DNA of 64,000 bases from Melanocharis versteri (lineage: Eukaryota > Chordata > Aves > Passeriformes > Melanocharitidae): assembly GCA_013397845.1 (NCBI GenBank), contig VZTG01001880.1, positions 1,610,501 to 1,674,500 of the forward strand, written 5' to 3'. Shown here piece after piece: positions 46,531 to 59,200 of the stretch. Position numbers and translations under genes: made by a program. The stretch's first letter is position 1. Each line of letters begins with the position of its first letter. Under the pieces are notes generated by a model. The model saw nothing but the letters and a program-made list of their open reading frames with translations, did not search any database and was not told the origin of the DNA.

Positions 46531-49500
46531 CTGAAACAAAGAACGAGAAATACGTGAATGTACATAGTATATGCAAAAACACAGATTAGTAACACGTTGA
46601 AAACATTAGTCACCTCAATGGCATGTGGGCAAAGAAAGGGCCGTAATGAAGAACACGTAAGAGGGCTGTTTAAAATACCGCTATCTTTACGAGCTGGAAA
46701 GTGGTTTCTCAGCAGTATCCTAGTGACTATCATATGCCTTTCATTTCCTATTTGCTTATCCCATTATCAAGCACAGGCTTATACTGTAGGCTTTGTATTT
46801 GTTTTGCTTGGAACTTTAAGTCTGACCACAAGACTTTTGAATCAAATCTTTATTTAGAGAAATCGCTCTGGTCTGGGGCACAGGAAGTTGAGGTGAGTCA
46901 GTAAAGCCAAGAAGCTCAGAGAGCACCATCTCCATGGAAATGGAAAAAGGAAATCTAAAAGCACTGGTTCTCCTCAAGCAACCCATGTCTTGAGCTGGGG
47001 GTACCGTGGGACTAAGTGAAAGCTATCTGTCTGAGACTGAGAAGGAGTTAAGGGACACGTTTGCTTCCTCTCAAAGGCTGTCAGGAAAGTTCTGAACCAA
47101 AGCGAAGGTCTAATTCAAGGGGTTATTCTTTGTTAAGTGAAACGTATCTCCCTCTCAGAGCAGAGCTGTGCCACATGAATGCCTTGGCTGGAAGGATGAG
47201 ACATCCAAGATGCTCTCCTGGCTTAAGACAAGCCTGAAGGCACCAAAAATGCTCATTCACCTCAGGGAAGATCAAAACCAGGCCAGTCTTTGAAACATTT
47301 GAATTCCTTTCCATTTTGGTCCCCTACTGGTCACAACTAGTGACAGAAAACAGAAACCAGCCAGGAACAGGTCTACGTTTCCAGTCATCATGAGTAAAAT
47401 TAACTGCCTGAAGCTCCTAGATGACATTGTGCGGTACACTGGAGAACAGGCATTAATGACGTGAATGAATTCTATCTAAAAGTCCTACAGCCAGGCTAAT
47501 AGACAATCTCTATTCAGGTAACATTACCTTAATATGATAAAAGTGTGTTTATGATACAGATAACTGACTGACTTGTCAGTCCATCTACTCATTTCTAACC
47601 AGGGAAGGTGACTACTACTGCAGCACGAGTACATTATTACTTAATGCATGCTATTATGCATCAAAACAACAGCCTGAGATGTGGAGGGAGACCTAAACTG
47701 CCATATGCTAACCAGGGAATGGCAGATTTCACCGACTGCAAACTAATTTTTCAGTGAAAGCCAAAGATGTTCACATCTCAGCGAGGCAACTGTGAAGATA
47801 CAGAAGCATTTACCTTGAAGACTTCCCCTGCAAAGAGCTGTCTTGTGAAACACACTTAATATTACATCTTTCCAAGGTCGTAGCTTTCTATCAGATTTAT
47901 ACTGGAAATAATAGCCCTCCACTCCCCAAAACACAGCAAAATTGAATAATAGCTAGGAGGGAAAAAACCCACCCCACACTGTAATTTGCAAACTTTTACA
48001 GAATCTACAGTCATATCCTAGGGCAGAACACAATCACAGAAAAGAAAGGAAATTAGTGACAGGATTAGATCTTTTGCTTAACTAGGAATCCAACTAAGAG
48101 AAAAAATGACTGCCACATGACTTTCCCTCTTTTTAACACCTACTGCCATTAAATCTATTCCCTTAAAAAAAAAAAATAAAAAAGGCAGAGATGACAATGG
48201 TAAGGCTCTCTTGACAAAAAAGCCAACTTTATCTGAGAAAAGTCATTCCACTTCAAATGTGGATTTTTAATTTACTTTGTCTTTTCCTAAGGAATTTGAA
48301 CAACACTAATAACATATCAGGAATCTCCCTGTCCAGGTGTGCCACATGCATAGAGCTCTTCAGTTTTATATATTCAGTTTCAAATATATTCCAAAAAAAC
48401 ACAGGCAAAAATATTTCTAGATGTACGTTGATTTTTCAGGCTTCACATAAGCAGGGTTTTTGCTGGAATAAATACTGCAGAAATAGGTCCCTATCCCTCA
48501 TCACCTCACATGCCATTTGTCACTGACATGCTCAGGCAGTTGCTGCAGAAACACAAAGCAGGCACTGAACACCACTGTATTTAAATACAGTAAATACCAT
48601 CTGCCAGCCTCTGATTCCTAAACACGTTTCTTTCCCTCATCTTCCCTACTTTTTCTTCCCCCTTCGTCCTAGCCTCCTTTCTCCTTGTGGGTCTCAAGCA
48701 ATGATAAGTAGCGTCAGTTTGTGCTACCCTTGCATTGTGTCACCAGCTTGCTTCCACAGCCTCCTACAGAAATTTATTACCCAGCAACCTGCTGTGGTGG
48801 CTCAGCCACACAAGGTCACCCGTTCACACTCTCCTCCCTCCTTCACAGCACAGAGATGATCAGAGGAAGCTTCCTCCTTTGTACACCAGTCCTACTGTAC
48901 AAGCAGAAATCAACTGCATAGTGGGAAGAAAAAAAGGTTCTTTTGCCCCTTTAATGAGGTTTTGGAGTTTCAACACCACAACTGAGCTGATGAATACATA
49001 TTCAACCACATCGTGAGGGTTCCTACCTTTCAAAGCAATTCCTCCAGTGACACTTTCAAACAATTAAGGCACAGGAAGGAGAAAAACCAAAGGAACTTGA
49101 AATCTCCACCCCCTGCTTTGAAGGCAGAGTCCTTGTAGCGCATTACAACTAGCTTCAGAAGAAGCTGATGGCAGAGAGAAATCATGACTTCAAATACTTA
49201 GTATGGATACCCTGTGTGCTTAGGAGTTTTGAGTCTTTTTACCTTTCTGAAATAAAAAAAAAGCACTCATCCTGCTTCAAAGAATACGTCCTGCAAGAGT
49301 AGATCATTTCCTAGCCCTTCACAGCACAAATCTGAGTTGCTTCAATGCCTGCACTTCTGGAACAAGTAACTAGAAAAAAATCTCTACGGCAGACCTGAAC
49401 TATAAGTCGTCATAAGAAAAATAACATTTAAGGAAAGAAGGGAAACACACAGAGTTTACTGAGACTTCCACCTCAACGTTTTGTAAGAATGAGTCATTAA

Positions 49501-49560
49501 AACAGTTAACGCTGTTCTTCTGTAGAAGGTGTTAGTAATTCCTTTAGCTGACTATTCTTG

Positions 49561-49620
49561 ATAAGACCGGATGACCTGCTGTGGTTCCTTCCAACCTTAT
49601 CCATTCCGTGATTATGTGAT
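49561..49620 (+). repeat. CR1 3' tail scrap
   Basis: Sixty bases resembling the extreme 3' end of CR1: GATGACCTGCTGTGGTTCCT, TCCAACCTTATCCATTC, then CGTGATTATGTGAT, a decayed form of the terminal octamer repeat. Confidence 0.7.
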
Positions 49621-52600
49621 AAACCATGGAAACATATTCTTACAAGATTAACTATAAATTATCTATTTTAAAGTGCCACTAAAAGTATAATTCTGTATTG
49701 ACTCAATAAGTACAATAATTTGAAGATCTCAAGTAAGTGCATAACCTTATTTAAAGAGCTACAGAACTGTTTCCCTCCATGACATTCTTCATTTCCTTTA
49801 ATCTCTTCATTTTCTTTAATCTCTGTATCAAGGCCACACCAAGAAAAAGAACTCAGAAAATTCTTATGGGAATATATGGTAAAAGCATAGCAAACTCTCC
49901 AATACAAATAGAAGGAAGATCAGTGGAAGCTCTGACCACCATTTCAAAGAGCAGACAGGGTGAATGGCTGCATGATGAATGACTGCACTGCATAGAAGAC
50001 TGGGGAAAGCATTCTAAAAAACGCAAAAGTAAGGCCAAAGACAGACTGACAGATAGGATAGCCTAGAGTCCATGCCTGTCTGTAGAAAAATGACTTGCAA
50101 TAACTTATTACCTTTCCAGATTTTCCGACTACACCTATTAGGTGCACTTCCTAAGCATTTTTCATAGAATGAAGTCTACAGGTAACTAAGAAAAGCAAGT
50201 CTGTATCTTCCCTAGACTACTCAAAAACCCTCTGTGTATCACAGACAGGGTTAAACCTCTAAATGATACCAACTACATTAACTGCAAAGTTGCCTAAAAG
50301 GTTTTCAAAATATTCCAAGCATTCCTTATACAGGCTATTCTAGCGTTTCACTCTGCTGTCTAACCTGACCAGAGCATTTATTTCTGGTCTCTACTTCCAT
50401 CTTCTCTGCAGGAGCTGCAAGTAATTATGAGGAAATCTTGAAGGCAGGAATTCTGCTTGCATTGATAACATGAAACTAGAGCTCAGAGCTGGAATATCGC
50501 TACACATCTGGAGGAAAAAATTTAAAATAACTTGTTGTTATTATTAAAAAACATATCCATCTTTCCTGTGAGGGGAAACAAAAACTAGTTCTTGGGGGGA
50601 AAAATACCCCTGGAGCTGGAAAGTCGAGCAATGCCTCTCCCCCTTCCCCAAGAAAAGTGGGAGGTCACTCAGGAAGCCCAGCCAGACAAGGCATCAGCTC
50701 TCCAGCTTCAAACAGATTGTCTTCCATGCAAGTGTTGAACTAACGAGGTATAATGGAGTAATCTGGTTCACTCCAACACAGAGGTCCTGGTCTTCAACCT
50801 GCAGGAAAATGCTTAGGATGCCTGGTTTTCTGTGATTCTGTGGCGTTCTGCGATTTTGTGGGTTTAAACAGAAGACCAAAATCCAGTCCCCTCTTTCCTT
50901 AGCACCACCACCACACCCCATTCCCTACCCCCACCATTTACTGCAGCTGCTGGTAAAACCCCTGGTTTCTCTGGATTTGGTTTACCCTCCCTTAAAGCTG
51001 TCTTGCAGCAAAAGTACTGGCTGATGGCAGGGAGGGGTTATGGGGAACCATGCACACATATTTAAAAAGAAAAACAAGCTAAACCCTTCTCTCTCACCTT
51101 CAGGTGTAGTTTTGCAGATTTTGCCTCAGTCTCCTTGGAAGATCCTATAAGCAACTCCCCTGAATAACACTTCCACTAATTACATGTCTGTGCTTTTAAG
51201 GACAGAAATCAACAACAGAGAGGAAGGAAGAAATGGTGACTTTTAATTCCCCACTCATCACAGTAAGTTACTGGCAGTGCTTGCAAGGAGAAAGATAAGC
51301 ACAGCACAGCCCTTTCATATATTTAGGTTCCAAGTCACATTCATTTCAGCATTTGCTTGCAGGAAATTATTTTAATGTACTTTTCTTCAACAATCATATA
51401 TTCCAACACAGGCAATGTGCTGCATTTGCCACAAATGACTGAGGACAGTATAGCATGTGCTGATCAAAAGAGTTAGTACAACAAACAATGAAAGAAAACA
51501 TGCTGCTTGGCAAGTTCCTATGACACCAACATTTCCTTTGTATGGGCATGAAATCAGGCAGTTGCATCTCTTCCGGATGTGGTTTCTTGGTGTCCAAAAC
51601 TCCACTGGCTTTTTCTACTGCTTGCAGAAGCAGCACCACCGAGGAACTGCTTAGCAAAGAACAAATGGTTACAGCTCATTCACTGCAAGTCACTGTGCAA
51701 AAGGAACACCAGTCTCGTTCCAATGCTTTCTTTTAAGCAGTTTCCTATACATATGCACACACGCCTCCCCCCCAAAAATATTTTTTGATTTATGCATCCT
51801 TGGCCTACTTGTAGGTTTTATTTTTTTAAGTCAGCATATCTTTAAGAAATACTGAGCCTTCCAAGCTGTTTGAATAAACCATTCACTGTTACGAATGGTA
51901 CACTATGACCAGTAGGTTTATTACGGAGACCTGAACATTCACTTCTTCATGGGAATTAGTTAGCAGCAGAAGGGAGATGACAGCCTGAAAGGAAGTGCTA
52001 AAGCTACCAACCCCAGCTAGCAGGTGACCCTGAGAAGCTTGTGGAAAGAAGTCACCCTCCTACAGTAGAAAGTTAATTGAGAAGAAGAAATAACATTTAT
52101 CTGTCCTGAGCACACATGCATGTTTTCCATGTTGGTGGATTCATAGGAGTAACTTCTGCTTCCTCTCAAAGAAAGCCTAATCTGTAACACTCTAAAAACA
52201 GTCAGAAGATAGCTGATTATGAAGGATGGAAAGGATGATCATGAAGCTATTGTTTATGTCACCTCCACAATGCCTGTGTACCTCCAATACAGTATTCCAC
52301 AGACCATTCTGTCACTGTCTGTTCTGCATCCCCACTCTCCCTAAATACATATGTACCAACTCTCCTTCTTCTGACAGGCTAAATAGTTAAATAGATAAAT
52401 CAACCTTCAGTCAACTGTTCTCAACTTGAATTTAACCTGAATGTTGCAATTTCTCTTTTAAACTTGAAGAAGGCTTTCTGCATGCAAATCCTCTCTGGTT
52501 TTTCAGGTATATCACAACCGGTCTAATAAAAACAATACTTTTGAGTACAAATCATTTACATGATCCATTTCCTTAACCCTCTCCCAGCTGTGCTCAGCCA

Positions 52601-52890
52601 GGCAACATCATCCCAAACAGTAAAGACCAGACACGCTACAGCCTCCCGTTAACTGTGAGGACAGGCAGTGTCTGGGACAGCACTTCGTGATGTCTGTCAA
52701 ACAGCGCTTCTTGCAAGTAATTCCCACCACATCCACAGCCTGTGGAGGAGCCCCACACCAGAGCTGGGGGATGCCTGAGAGGAGGCTGTGATTCCATGGG
52801 AGACACCTAGAGAGAGGGGCCCTGCTCCCAGGCTGGAGCAGCCTGTCCTTGAAGGACTGCACCCCTTGGAAGAGTGACCCACGCCGCAGC

Positions 52891-53026
52891 AGTTTGGGGA
52901 AGACTGCTGCCCATGGGATGGACTCACATTGCAGCAGCTTGCAGGGAGCTGCTGCTCATGAGATGGACTCACATCAGAGAAGTTCATGGAGAACTGTTTC
53001 CAGTTGCAGGGACTCCACGGTGCAGC
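52891..53026 (+). repeat. Three tandem 45-46 base units inside the LTR
   Basis: Units at 52,891-52,935, 52,936-52,980 and 52,981-53,026 begin AGTTTGGG, AGCTTGCA and AGTTCATG. Each carries a GGACTCACAT/GGACTCCACG block. A looser fourth unit precedes them at about 52,840-52,890. Confidence 0.7.
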
Positions 53027-53210
53027 AGAGGAACGACTCCTCTCTCTGATCAGCAGGAGAAACCACAGGTGATGAACTGACCACAACCCCCATTCCCCGT
53101 CTCCCTGAGCCACTGAGGGAGGAGGTAGATCTGGGAAGGAGGGAGGGGTGGGGGAAAGTGTTTTTAAGGGCTTATTTTACTTCTCATTATCCTGCTCTGA
53201 TTTTGTTAGT

Positions 53211-53216
53211 AATAAA
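53211..53216 (+). promoter_or_regulatory. LTR poly(A) signal AATAAA
   Basis: AATAAA in TAGTAATAAATTCAC, followed by the GAGCCTGTTTTGCCTGTG block, the usual R/U5 arrangement of this LTR type. Confidence 0.5.
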
Positions 53217-56200
53217 TTCACTTCATATCTCTAAGTTGAGCCTGTTTTGCCTGTGATGGTATTTAATGAGTGATCTCTCTCTCAGTTCTTATCTCAACTC
53301 ATGACCACTTCGTTAAATTCTCTCTTCTCTGTCCAGCTGCAGAAGGGAATGAGAGAGAGGCTTTGGTGGGTGTCTGGCACCCAGACAGCATCAAACCACG
53401 ACACATGCACATCAACAATATGTTCTGTGGAGGTGGCTTGTTAGGATGCAAAAGGAACTTTGAAGAGTTATACCCCGAGTGGTTATCTTACATTTGCTAT
53501 GTGAGGTCTGTGCTAGGAAGCAGATTTTCTGAATAAAGAATATAATGAAAATTTCTGCTCTGTCCTTAATAGAAGGAAGCATCTTATCTCAGTGAGCAGT
53601 AGCTGGTGTCAGGTTTCCATAAATATTACATTATGCTTTTTATTAAATTATTCAGTATTTGATGTACATAAACCAGGAAGCCTAGTACATTCATCTGTAC
53701 AAGCACAGACAGGCAGAAGAGATGAGTGCTGAAGGAAGAAATTTGAAAAGAGTAGGTGAGAAACTTAAAATAAGGTGTTAACTGCAGTGATCAGTAATGC
53801 AGCATTTGATAGTCCTTATCTGATTAGTTCGGGCTTGCACAGCAACCACTTTCTAAAGAGATAATGGAACAACTTTCATATTCTGGCACACAGACTCACC
53901 CGGTACAAAGCAAAACACCACCTGATCCATCACACATCCCTCTCCTGTCATGCCTTCATCAGGTATGACCCCACATCATGCCTTACCCCTGGGGTAACTT
54001 CTGTGTCCCACTGATGAAGCTGTTGAAGCAATGAAGCTTAAATGAACAGTACATATGATGTTACTCCAGCTCCCATCTGTATGGTTAGGGTGGCATATTG
54101 CTGTCTAAATCCCAAACCAGAAGCTTAAATGAAAGCAGGGTGACCTACATTAAGCTTAAGTCAGTGCAATCTTAAAATGATAGAATCAAAAAATCAAATC
54201 TATCTGGTCTCACAAAACACCAAATAAATAAGTACTTCCCATCAGGTATTCGAATTTCTACAGCTTCTTTTCAAGTATTTTGCTGATACCAGAAAGGCCA
54301 GAAAAAAAGGGACTTCAAATATAACACGTCCAGGCAATGTTAAGCCTTTCACGTAGTACAATAAAAGAAATTCCTATTAATAAACTTTGTGGATGATACA
54401 AAGTCAGAACTGAATTTAAGAATCAGATGACCTTGAGAGGTAAGGTAACATAAATGGAATTAATTTTGATGGGACACATCCTCGCATCATAATCTTGCAG
54501 AACTAATAAAAATAGAGCCTCGTAATTTGGAAATGACAGAGAACAAAATTATATGGGAACATTTTTTGCCACTGAACATTTCTGCTCCGTTCATATTATG
54601 CAGCCCTAAGAAGGAAAAGGATGGCATTAGGATGTTTGTTCCTGGAGGGAAGGGAATCGCACATTGCACCACTGAGAGAATCTCCTGGCCAGTGCACCAG
54701 TACCAGACACCAGTGCTCAGGAAGGAAACACTGAAACAAAGCAGATGCAGACCAGGGCTTTCAGGGTGACCCAAAAGCAGAAAAGTTCGGCTCACTGGAG
54801 CTTTCAAACAAATGCTAGAAGAGGATTGGGTGGACTCCCCATGAATATGGCTTATGGATCAGGAAAGTTAACAGTACAGAAAAAGCACAATTTAAGCTAA
54901 ATACCGCTAGCACAAGAACATCCATGTCTGAAGTGACTGAAAATACAGGCATCCAGTATTCTGAAGATTCTTCTGATTACTTTGTCAGACAAAAATGCTT
55001 AGCAGCTTTTTCAATTGAGTAAGAATCATCTTAAAAAGACCATATTATACCACTGCTAGAAATTCAATGACTCAGGAACTCCCTTCTAGTCCTATTTTCT
55101 GTAATTAGGAAAAAAAGTGGGATTTTCCATACAGACTGCCTTACAGACCTCTCTCCTCTCTTCCATCACTGCTTGAGAAAAACACTGCTGAGTGAGAAAC
55201 ACTCTGCTACCACAGGCTGCAATGAGCATTCACGGGACCGGGGGAAGACAGTATCTGGCAGCAATGAGCAAAGGCTTCTGTTTAAGCAGGGTAGCACCAC
55301 ACAGAAAGCTTTCCCAAAGGAGTTCTCTGTTGAAAAACACCTTCCAGAAGGCCAGGACCTCAAAATTCGAGTATCCAAAAAAGCAAACGTGAACCAAGTT
55401 AACAGATGTCAGTTTTAACTTGTATTTATTCAATCACAATTGACTTCTTTGAAACGAGTCATTAGCATGTCCTTAATTATAGGGTGATCAGCATTGTCCA
55501 TACTCAGGTCTCATGCTTTCATTCAGAACAAAAGTACACACACTTCTGTGACTGGGTTTATTTTGCCATATGCATTAGGGAAGTTATGTGACTCAAGTGA
55601 ATCATGTTTAATTCACATATGTAGTAAGAAGACCTGTTCCCACACAATTTCTCTGCTTCTTGCATGTATTCTTGCAGTAGCCTTAATTTCAATATATACA
55701 AATGTATCCTCCTTGGTTTCAAATCAAAAATCAAAAATTTGGGCTTTAGAAAGAAAGCATTTCAAAACAAGAGAGAAAATCCCATTACTTTTGCTGCTCT
55801 AAATCCCTGCTATCAACACATTTAACCTGCATTTTCAGCTACTGACAAGAACTGACACAAATTTCTCTCTGAGAAAAATGACTGATGATATAAAAAACTA
55901 TGAGTTGCCAAAGAAAGCAATCTCCAGCACAAATTGGAAGAAAAGTGAATTAGGAAACTGAACAAAAGGTAAATTAAATCCTAAGAAAATCTGCAGTGTT
56001 TTTAAATAAAGATCTAGCCTTATCAAGAATTAAATTTCATAGAGGTGTAAACACATAAAAAGAAAGAACTATGGTGTCTGCAGAACAGCACAACAAGAAA
56101 ACCAGGGATAATGGCTTCTAAAGTTTCTGTACTTTTCCAGTAATATTTAAATTTGGCTTTTGATTTCAGATAACTGGTGTGCTCAGGAGAAATATCTTCG

Positions 56201-59200
56201 TATTTCCAGATACAATATGCTACAAACTATTTATTTTTAGACTCAAGTCAAGGCATATAACTTCTACTTAGTCTTCTTATGCACAAGATATTCTATCTGA
56301 ATTTCAATAATGGAAGAAAAAGCTGACCAAGTATGTGTATTATATCATTGGAGTTAATGGTGAATAACCACGGAACCTCTATCACTGAGAACACTGTTCA
56401 GAACAAAACCATTACTCATTTTCCACTTGCATTCTATGAATTCCCTCTCTCTGCCTGTATTCTTACAGCATCTCATCACGTGAGGTCTTGAGAGACAAGA
56501 ACTATGTCCCAGTGCTTATTTTAGCTTCTTAATCCCTATCAGTGACTTTCACAAAATGTTCTTTAGAGGGACAATAAGGTCAGAAACTACAAATCAAACA
56601 AATGGCTTTCATGAATTAAAAATAAGGTACTACAGATCAAATATACCTATCAAGTATCAAGCTGTGTTTTTTGTACTGGGCGCAGTCTGTAACCCATCAA
56701 GATGATGTTATCCAAATATATAAATATACAAAAATCCCCACTTTTTCTTACTGAAGAATGTAATACACATCAGAAAAGCACATTATGTTAAGACAAACAT
56801 ACACCCAAAGTATACAAAAATATTACACCACACATAAGGACCCTACTGCCTCTCAATTCACATTTAGCTTGACTGTGCTTGCATTTCTCTTTCCTCAAAG
56901 CTTTTGTAAAACTAATCCACTGCTGGAACATTGCAACCTACTCAGCCTGCAGATCGTGTGCTCCAACAGGTGAGGATGCAAATGTACCATGTGCTTGTCT
57001 AACCTCTCACTGCTCAAACTGAAAGGCATCCACAAAAAAAAAGCATTACTGTCTTCCTGCTATGTAGTCCCAGTATAACACTGCAAAAATTCCGCACAAA
57101 GAGGAAATAAGCTTTGTGCATCATCCTATCTGTTGCAAGCAACAGTGTTGTATTCTTAGAACTACTCATGTTGAATAACCTTCCTAGAAAACAGAGGTTT
57201 CGTTTACACGGTCCATGGAAACCTTGCATCATCAACAGGCTCCAAGTTTACCCTCGTCTATTCATTTCCCAGAAAGAGAACCTCTGGAAGTTACAAAAGG
57301 CAGGCTGTGCTTCTCTGGTAACCCAAGACATTTTCCTATGCAGTGCTTTGCAAATTATGAAGAGTAGCAGCCACACACACCACTTCAAGTCAATACAGGA
57401 GAAAAAGTTATTGCTTCTTTTAAAAGGCACAAGCTGACTTGTCATAGCAGTAGTAAAATAACGACCTGTCACACAAACAAGTCACACATGTGTCAGGAGT
57501 AGAGAAGTATCACTGATATTTCTGTCAACTTTATCACGAGTATTTCTGGCACCACAGCAATAAAAAAAAAAAGAAAACTTTTCAAGATGTAACAAGGGGA
57601 TACAATATTACATAAAGTATAGCAGGTACCAAAATATTATGCCATGACAAACTGATGAAAACTGTAGAGAAATCCCAGGAGAAAAAAGGCAGCCTATTGC
57701 AAGTCAGTTATTTCCTTGAATTTAGCTTTATTCCTTTCTGAATTACCGTTACCACCTTCAGTGCCTCAACTTTCTCAAAATGAAAGACACACAGGATCCA
57801 TGTGACTCACCGACTTGGATGCAGCATTTATCAGCCTGTAAAATACCAGAGGCTTCTCACCTTCCAGGCCACACACACTACTGATTTACCACGGATTAAA
57901 ATACTCTGCTTTAACTCACGCAGGCTGACACTTCCTCTTTGCTAAGGAAGATCTACAGCTTTTTAGAAACAGCTCTTCTTGATGGCCATCCAGACTTCTC
58001 ACAGGATTTCAGACATGCAAAATTAGGAGAAGCACAGTAGCAGCATCAGTTCTGGCTGCTCTATCAGACCTATCAAGGGCAGACTGCACCTGCTAGGCTG
58101 CCAGCTGGCACTGTGCCAGAGGTCTTTGTGGTTCTGCGCAGGCCGTTTGGATCTCCTCTGAAGTCTTGCCTAAAAAGCTGGAAAGCAGAAAGCCAGTGCA
58201 AATAAACACTATTCAGCATTTGAGTTTACTGAACTGTATTTGAAGGCTAAGACAAGAACCTCCTCCGGTATCAATACTCCTGATTCAATGTCTTTGCAAC
58301 ATCTTGCATAACAGTAGAACTAAGAAAAAGGGATAGGAAGAGCCTTGAGGTCCTGTCTAATTAGGAGCTTGTTATTTGAAAACGGTGTGATTTTTACCAG
58401 CTCAAATTTTTCTCCAAGTGGAACTGCCATCTAATCCAATAGCAGTGGAAGAAACGTCAGCTTGTTCAGCTGAAGGACAGAAATCACTCACGTCCTAGGT
58501 TGCTGTGAGCATCATTCCTTCCAGCTTTTTTCCGACTGCCAAGGGTGTGATTGAGAAGCTTGTGAGACAAGCCTCTAGCTTCAGCTAGATGTCATGCAAG
58601 GGTTTTTCCAACAGCCTGCCTCTGTGGGACAAAACTTGCATGGAGGCTTCCACAAGGAAAAGCTCAACCCACAGTCTTCCAAACCTAGATATTGCAGCCT
58701 ATCAGTTCACTCCTTGACATGGTAAAGCAGTGGGCAAGCAAGCAGATCTCAAGGTTCAACATGGAAGACTTTGATTCATGAACTTTATGCAAGAGGTACA
58801 TACCCTCGAAGAGAAAGAGTAGAGCTTCTCCTACTGAGGGTCCAGCCCCAAATCTGAAGAGCAAGTCTCTCTCTGCTCTTAGCTAAGAAAAAATAGCTGA
58901 ACAGCAAAGAAAAAATAAATCTAAACCAAGATTCAAAATGTCGTTTTTAAATACACTTCATTTTTGCAAATCAGAGCTGGCCAGTTATCAAAAAACTCAC
59001 ACAACAAGGAAAGTGGACAGGAAAGAGCGTTTCACCTGCCATCTACTATCCCTGGGAGGGGGGGACAGAGGGAGCCCTGGGCTGGCCAGAGCCCACTGCT
59101 CACCTCTTAGACGTAGAGAGGTAAGGCAGGGTATGCAGCGTACAGAACCAGACTTCAGGCAAGCACGCAAGGCAGTGCTCTTTTACAGAGCACAGGGCAC

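Larger units (their letters stand above)
52690..53403 (+). mobile_element. LTR of an avian ERV with internal 45-base tandem repeats
   Basis: Matches from memory a common avian LTR: tandem units with TGGACTCACATTGCAGC-type text, then GATGAACTGACCACAACCCC, GGAGGGAGGGGTGGGGGAAA, CTTCTCATTATCCTGCTCTG, an AATAAA at 53,211, GAGCCTGTTTTGCCTGTGAT, GAGTGATCTCTCTCT, and the end CATCAAACCACGACA. No retroviral internal region follows, so it is probably solo. The 5' edge is uncertain. It is antisense to AGPAT4. Confidence 0.75.

Noticed and set aside
50817..50862. TTCTGTGATTCTGTGGCGTTCTG-type text resembling a CR1 tail
   Set aside because: It resembles the terminal octamer repeat, but no adjoining CR1 3' UTR block was recognisable; too short to call.
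57955..57990. - strand TGGCCATCAAGAAGAGCTGTT, a loose likeness to the WPINKQL block of the missing AGPAT4 exon
   Set aside because: Read in that frame it gives WPSRRAV and then a stop, with no conserved text on either side.
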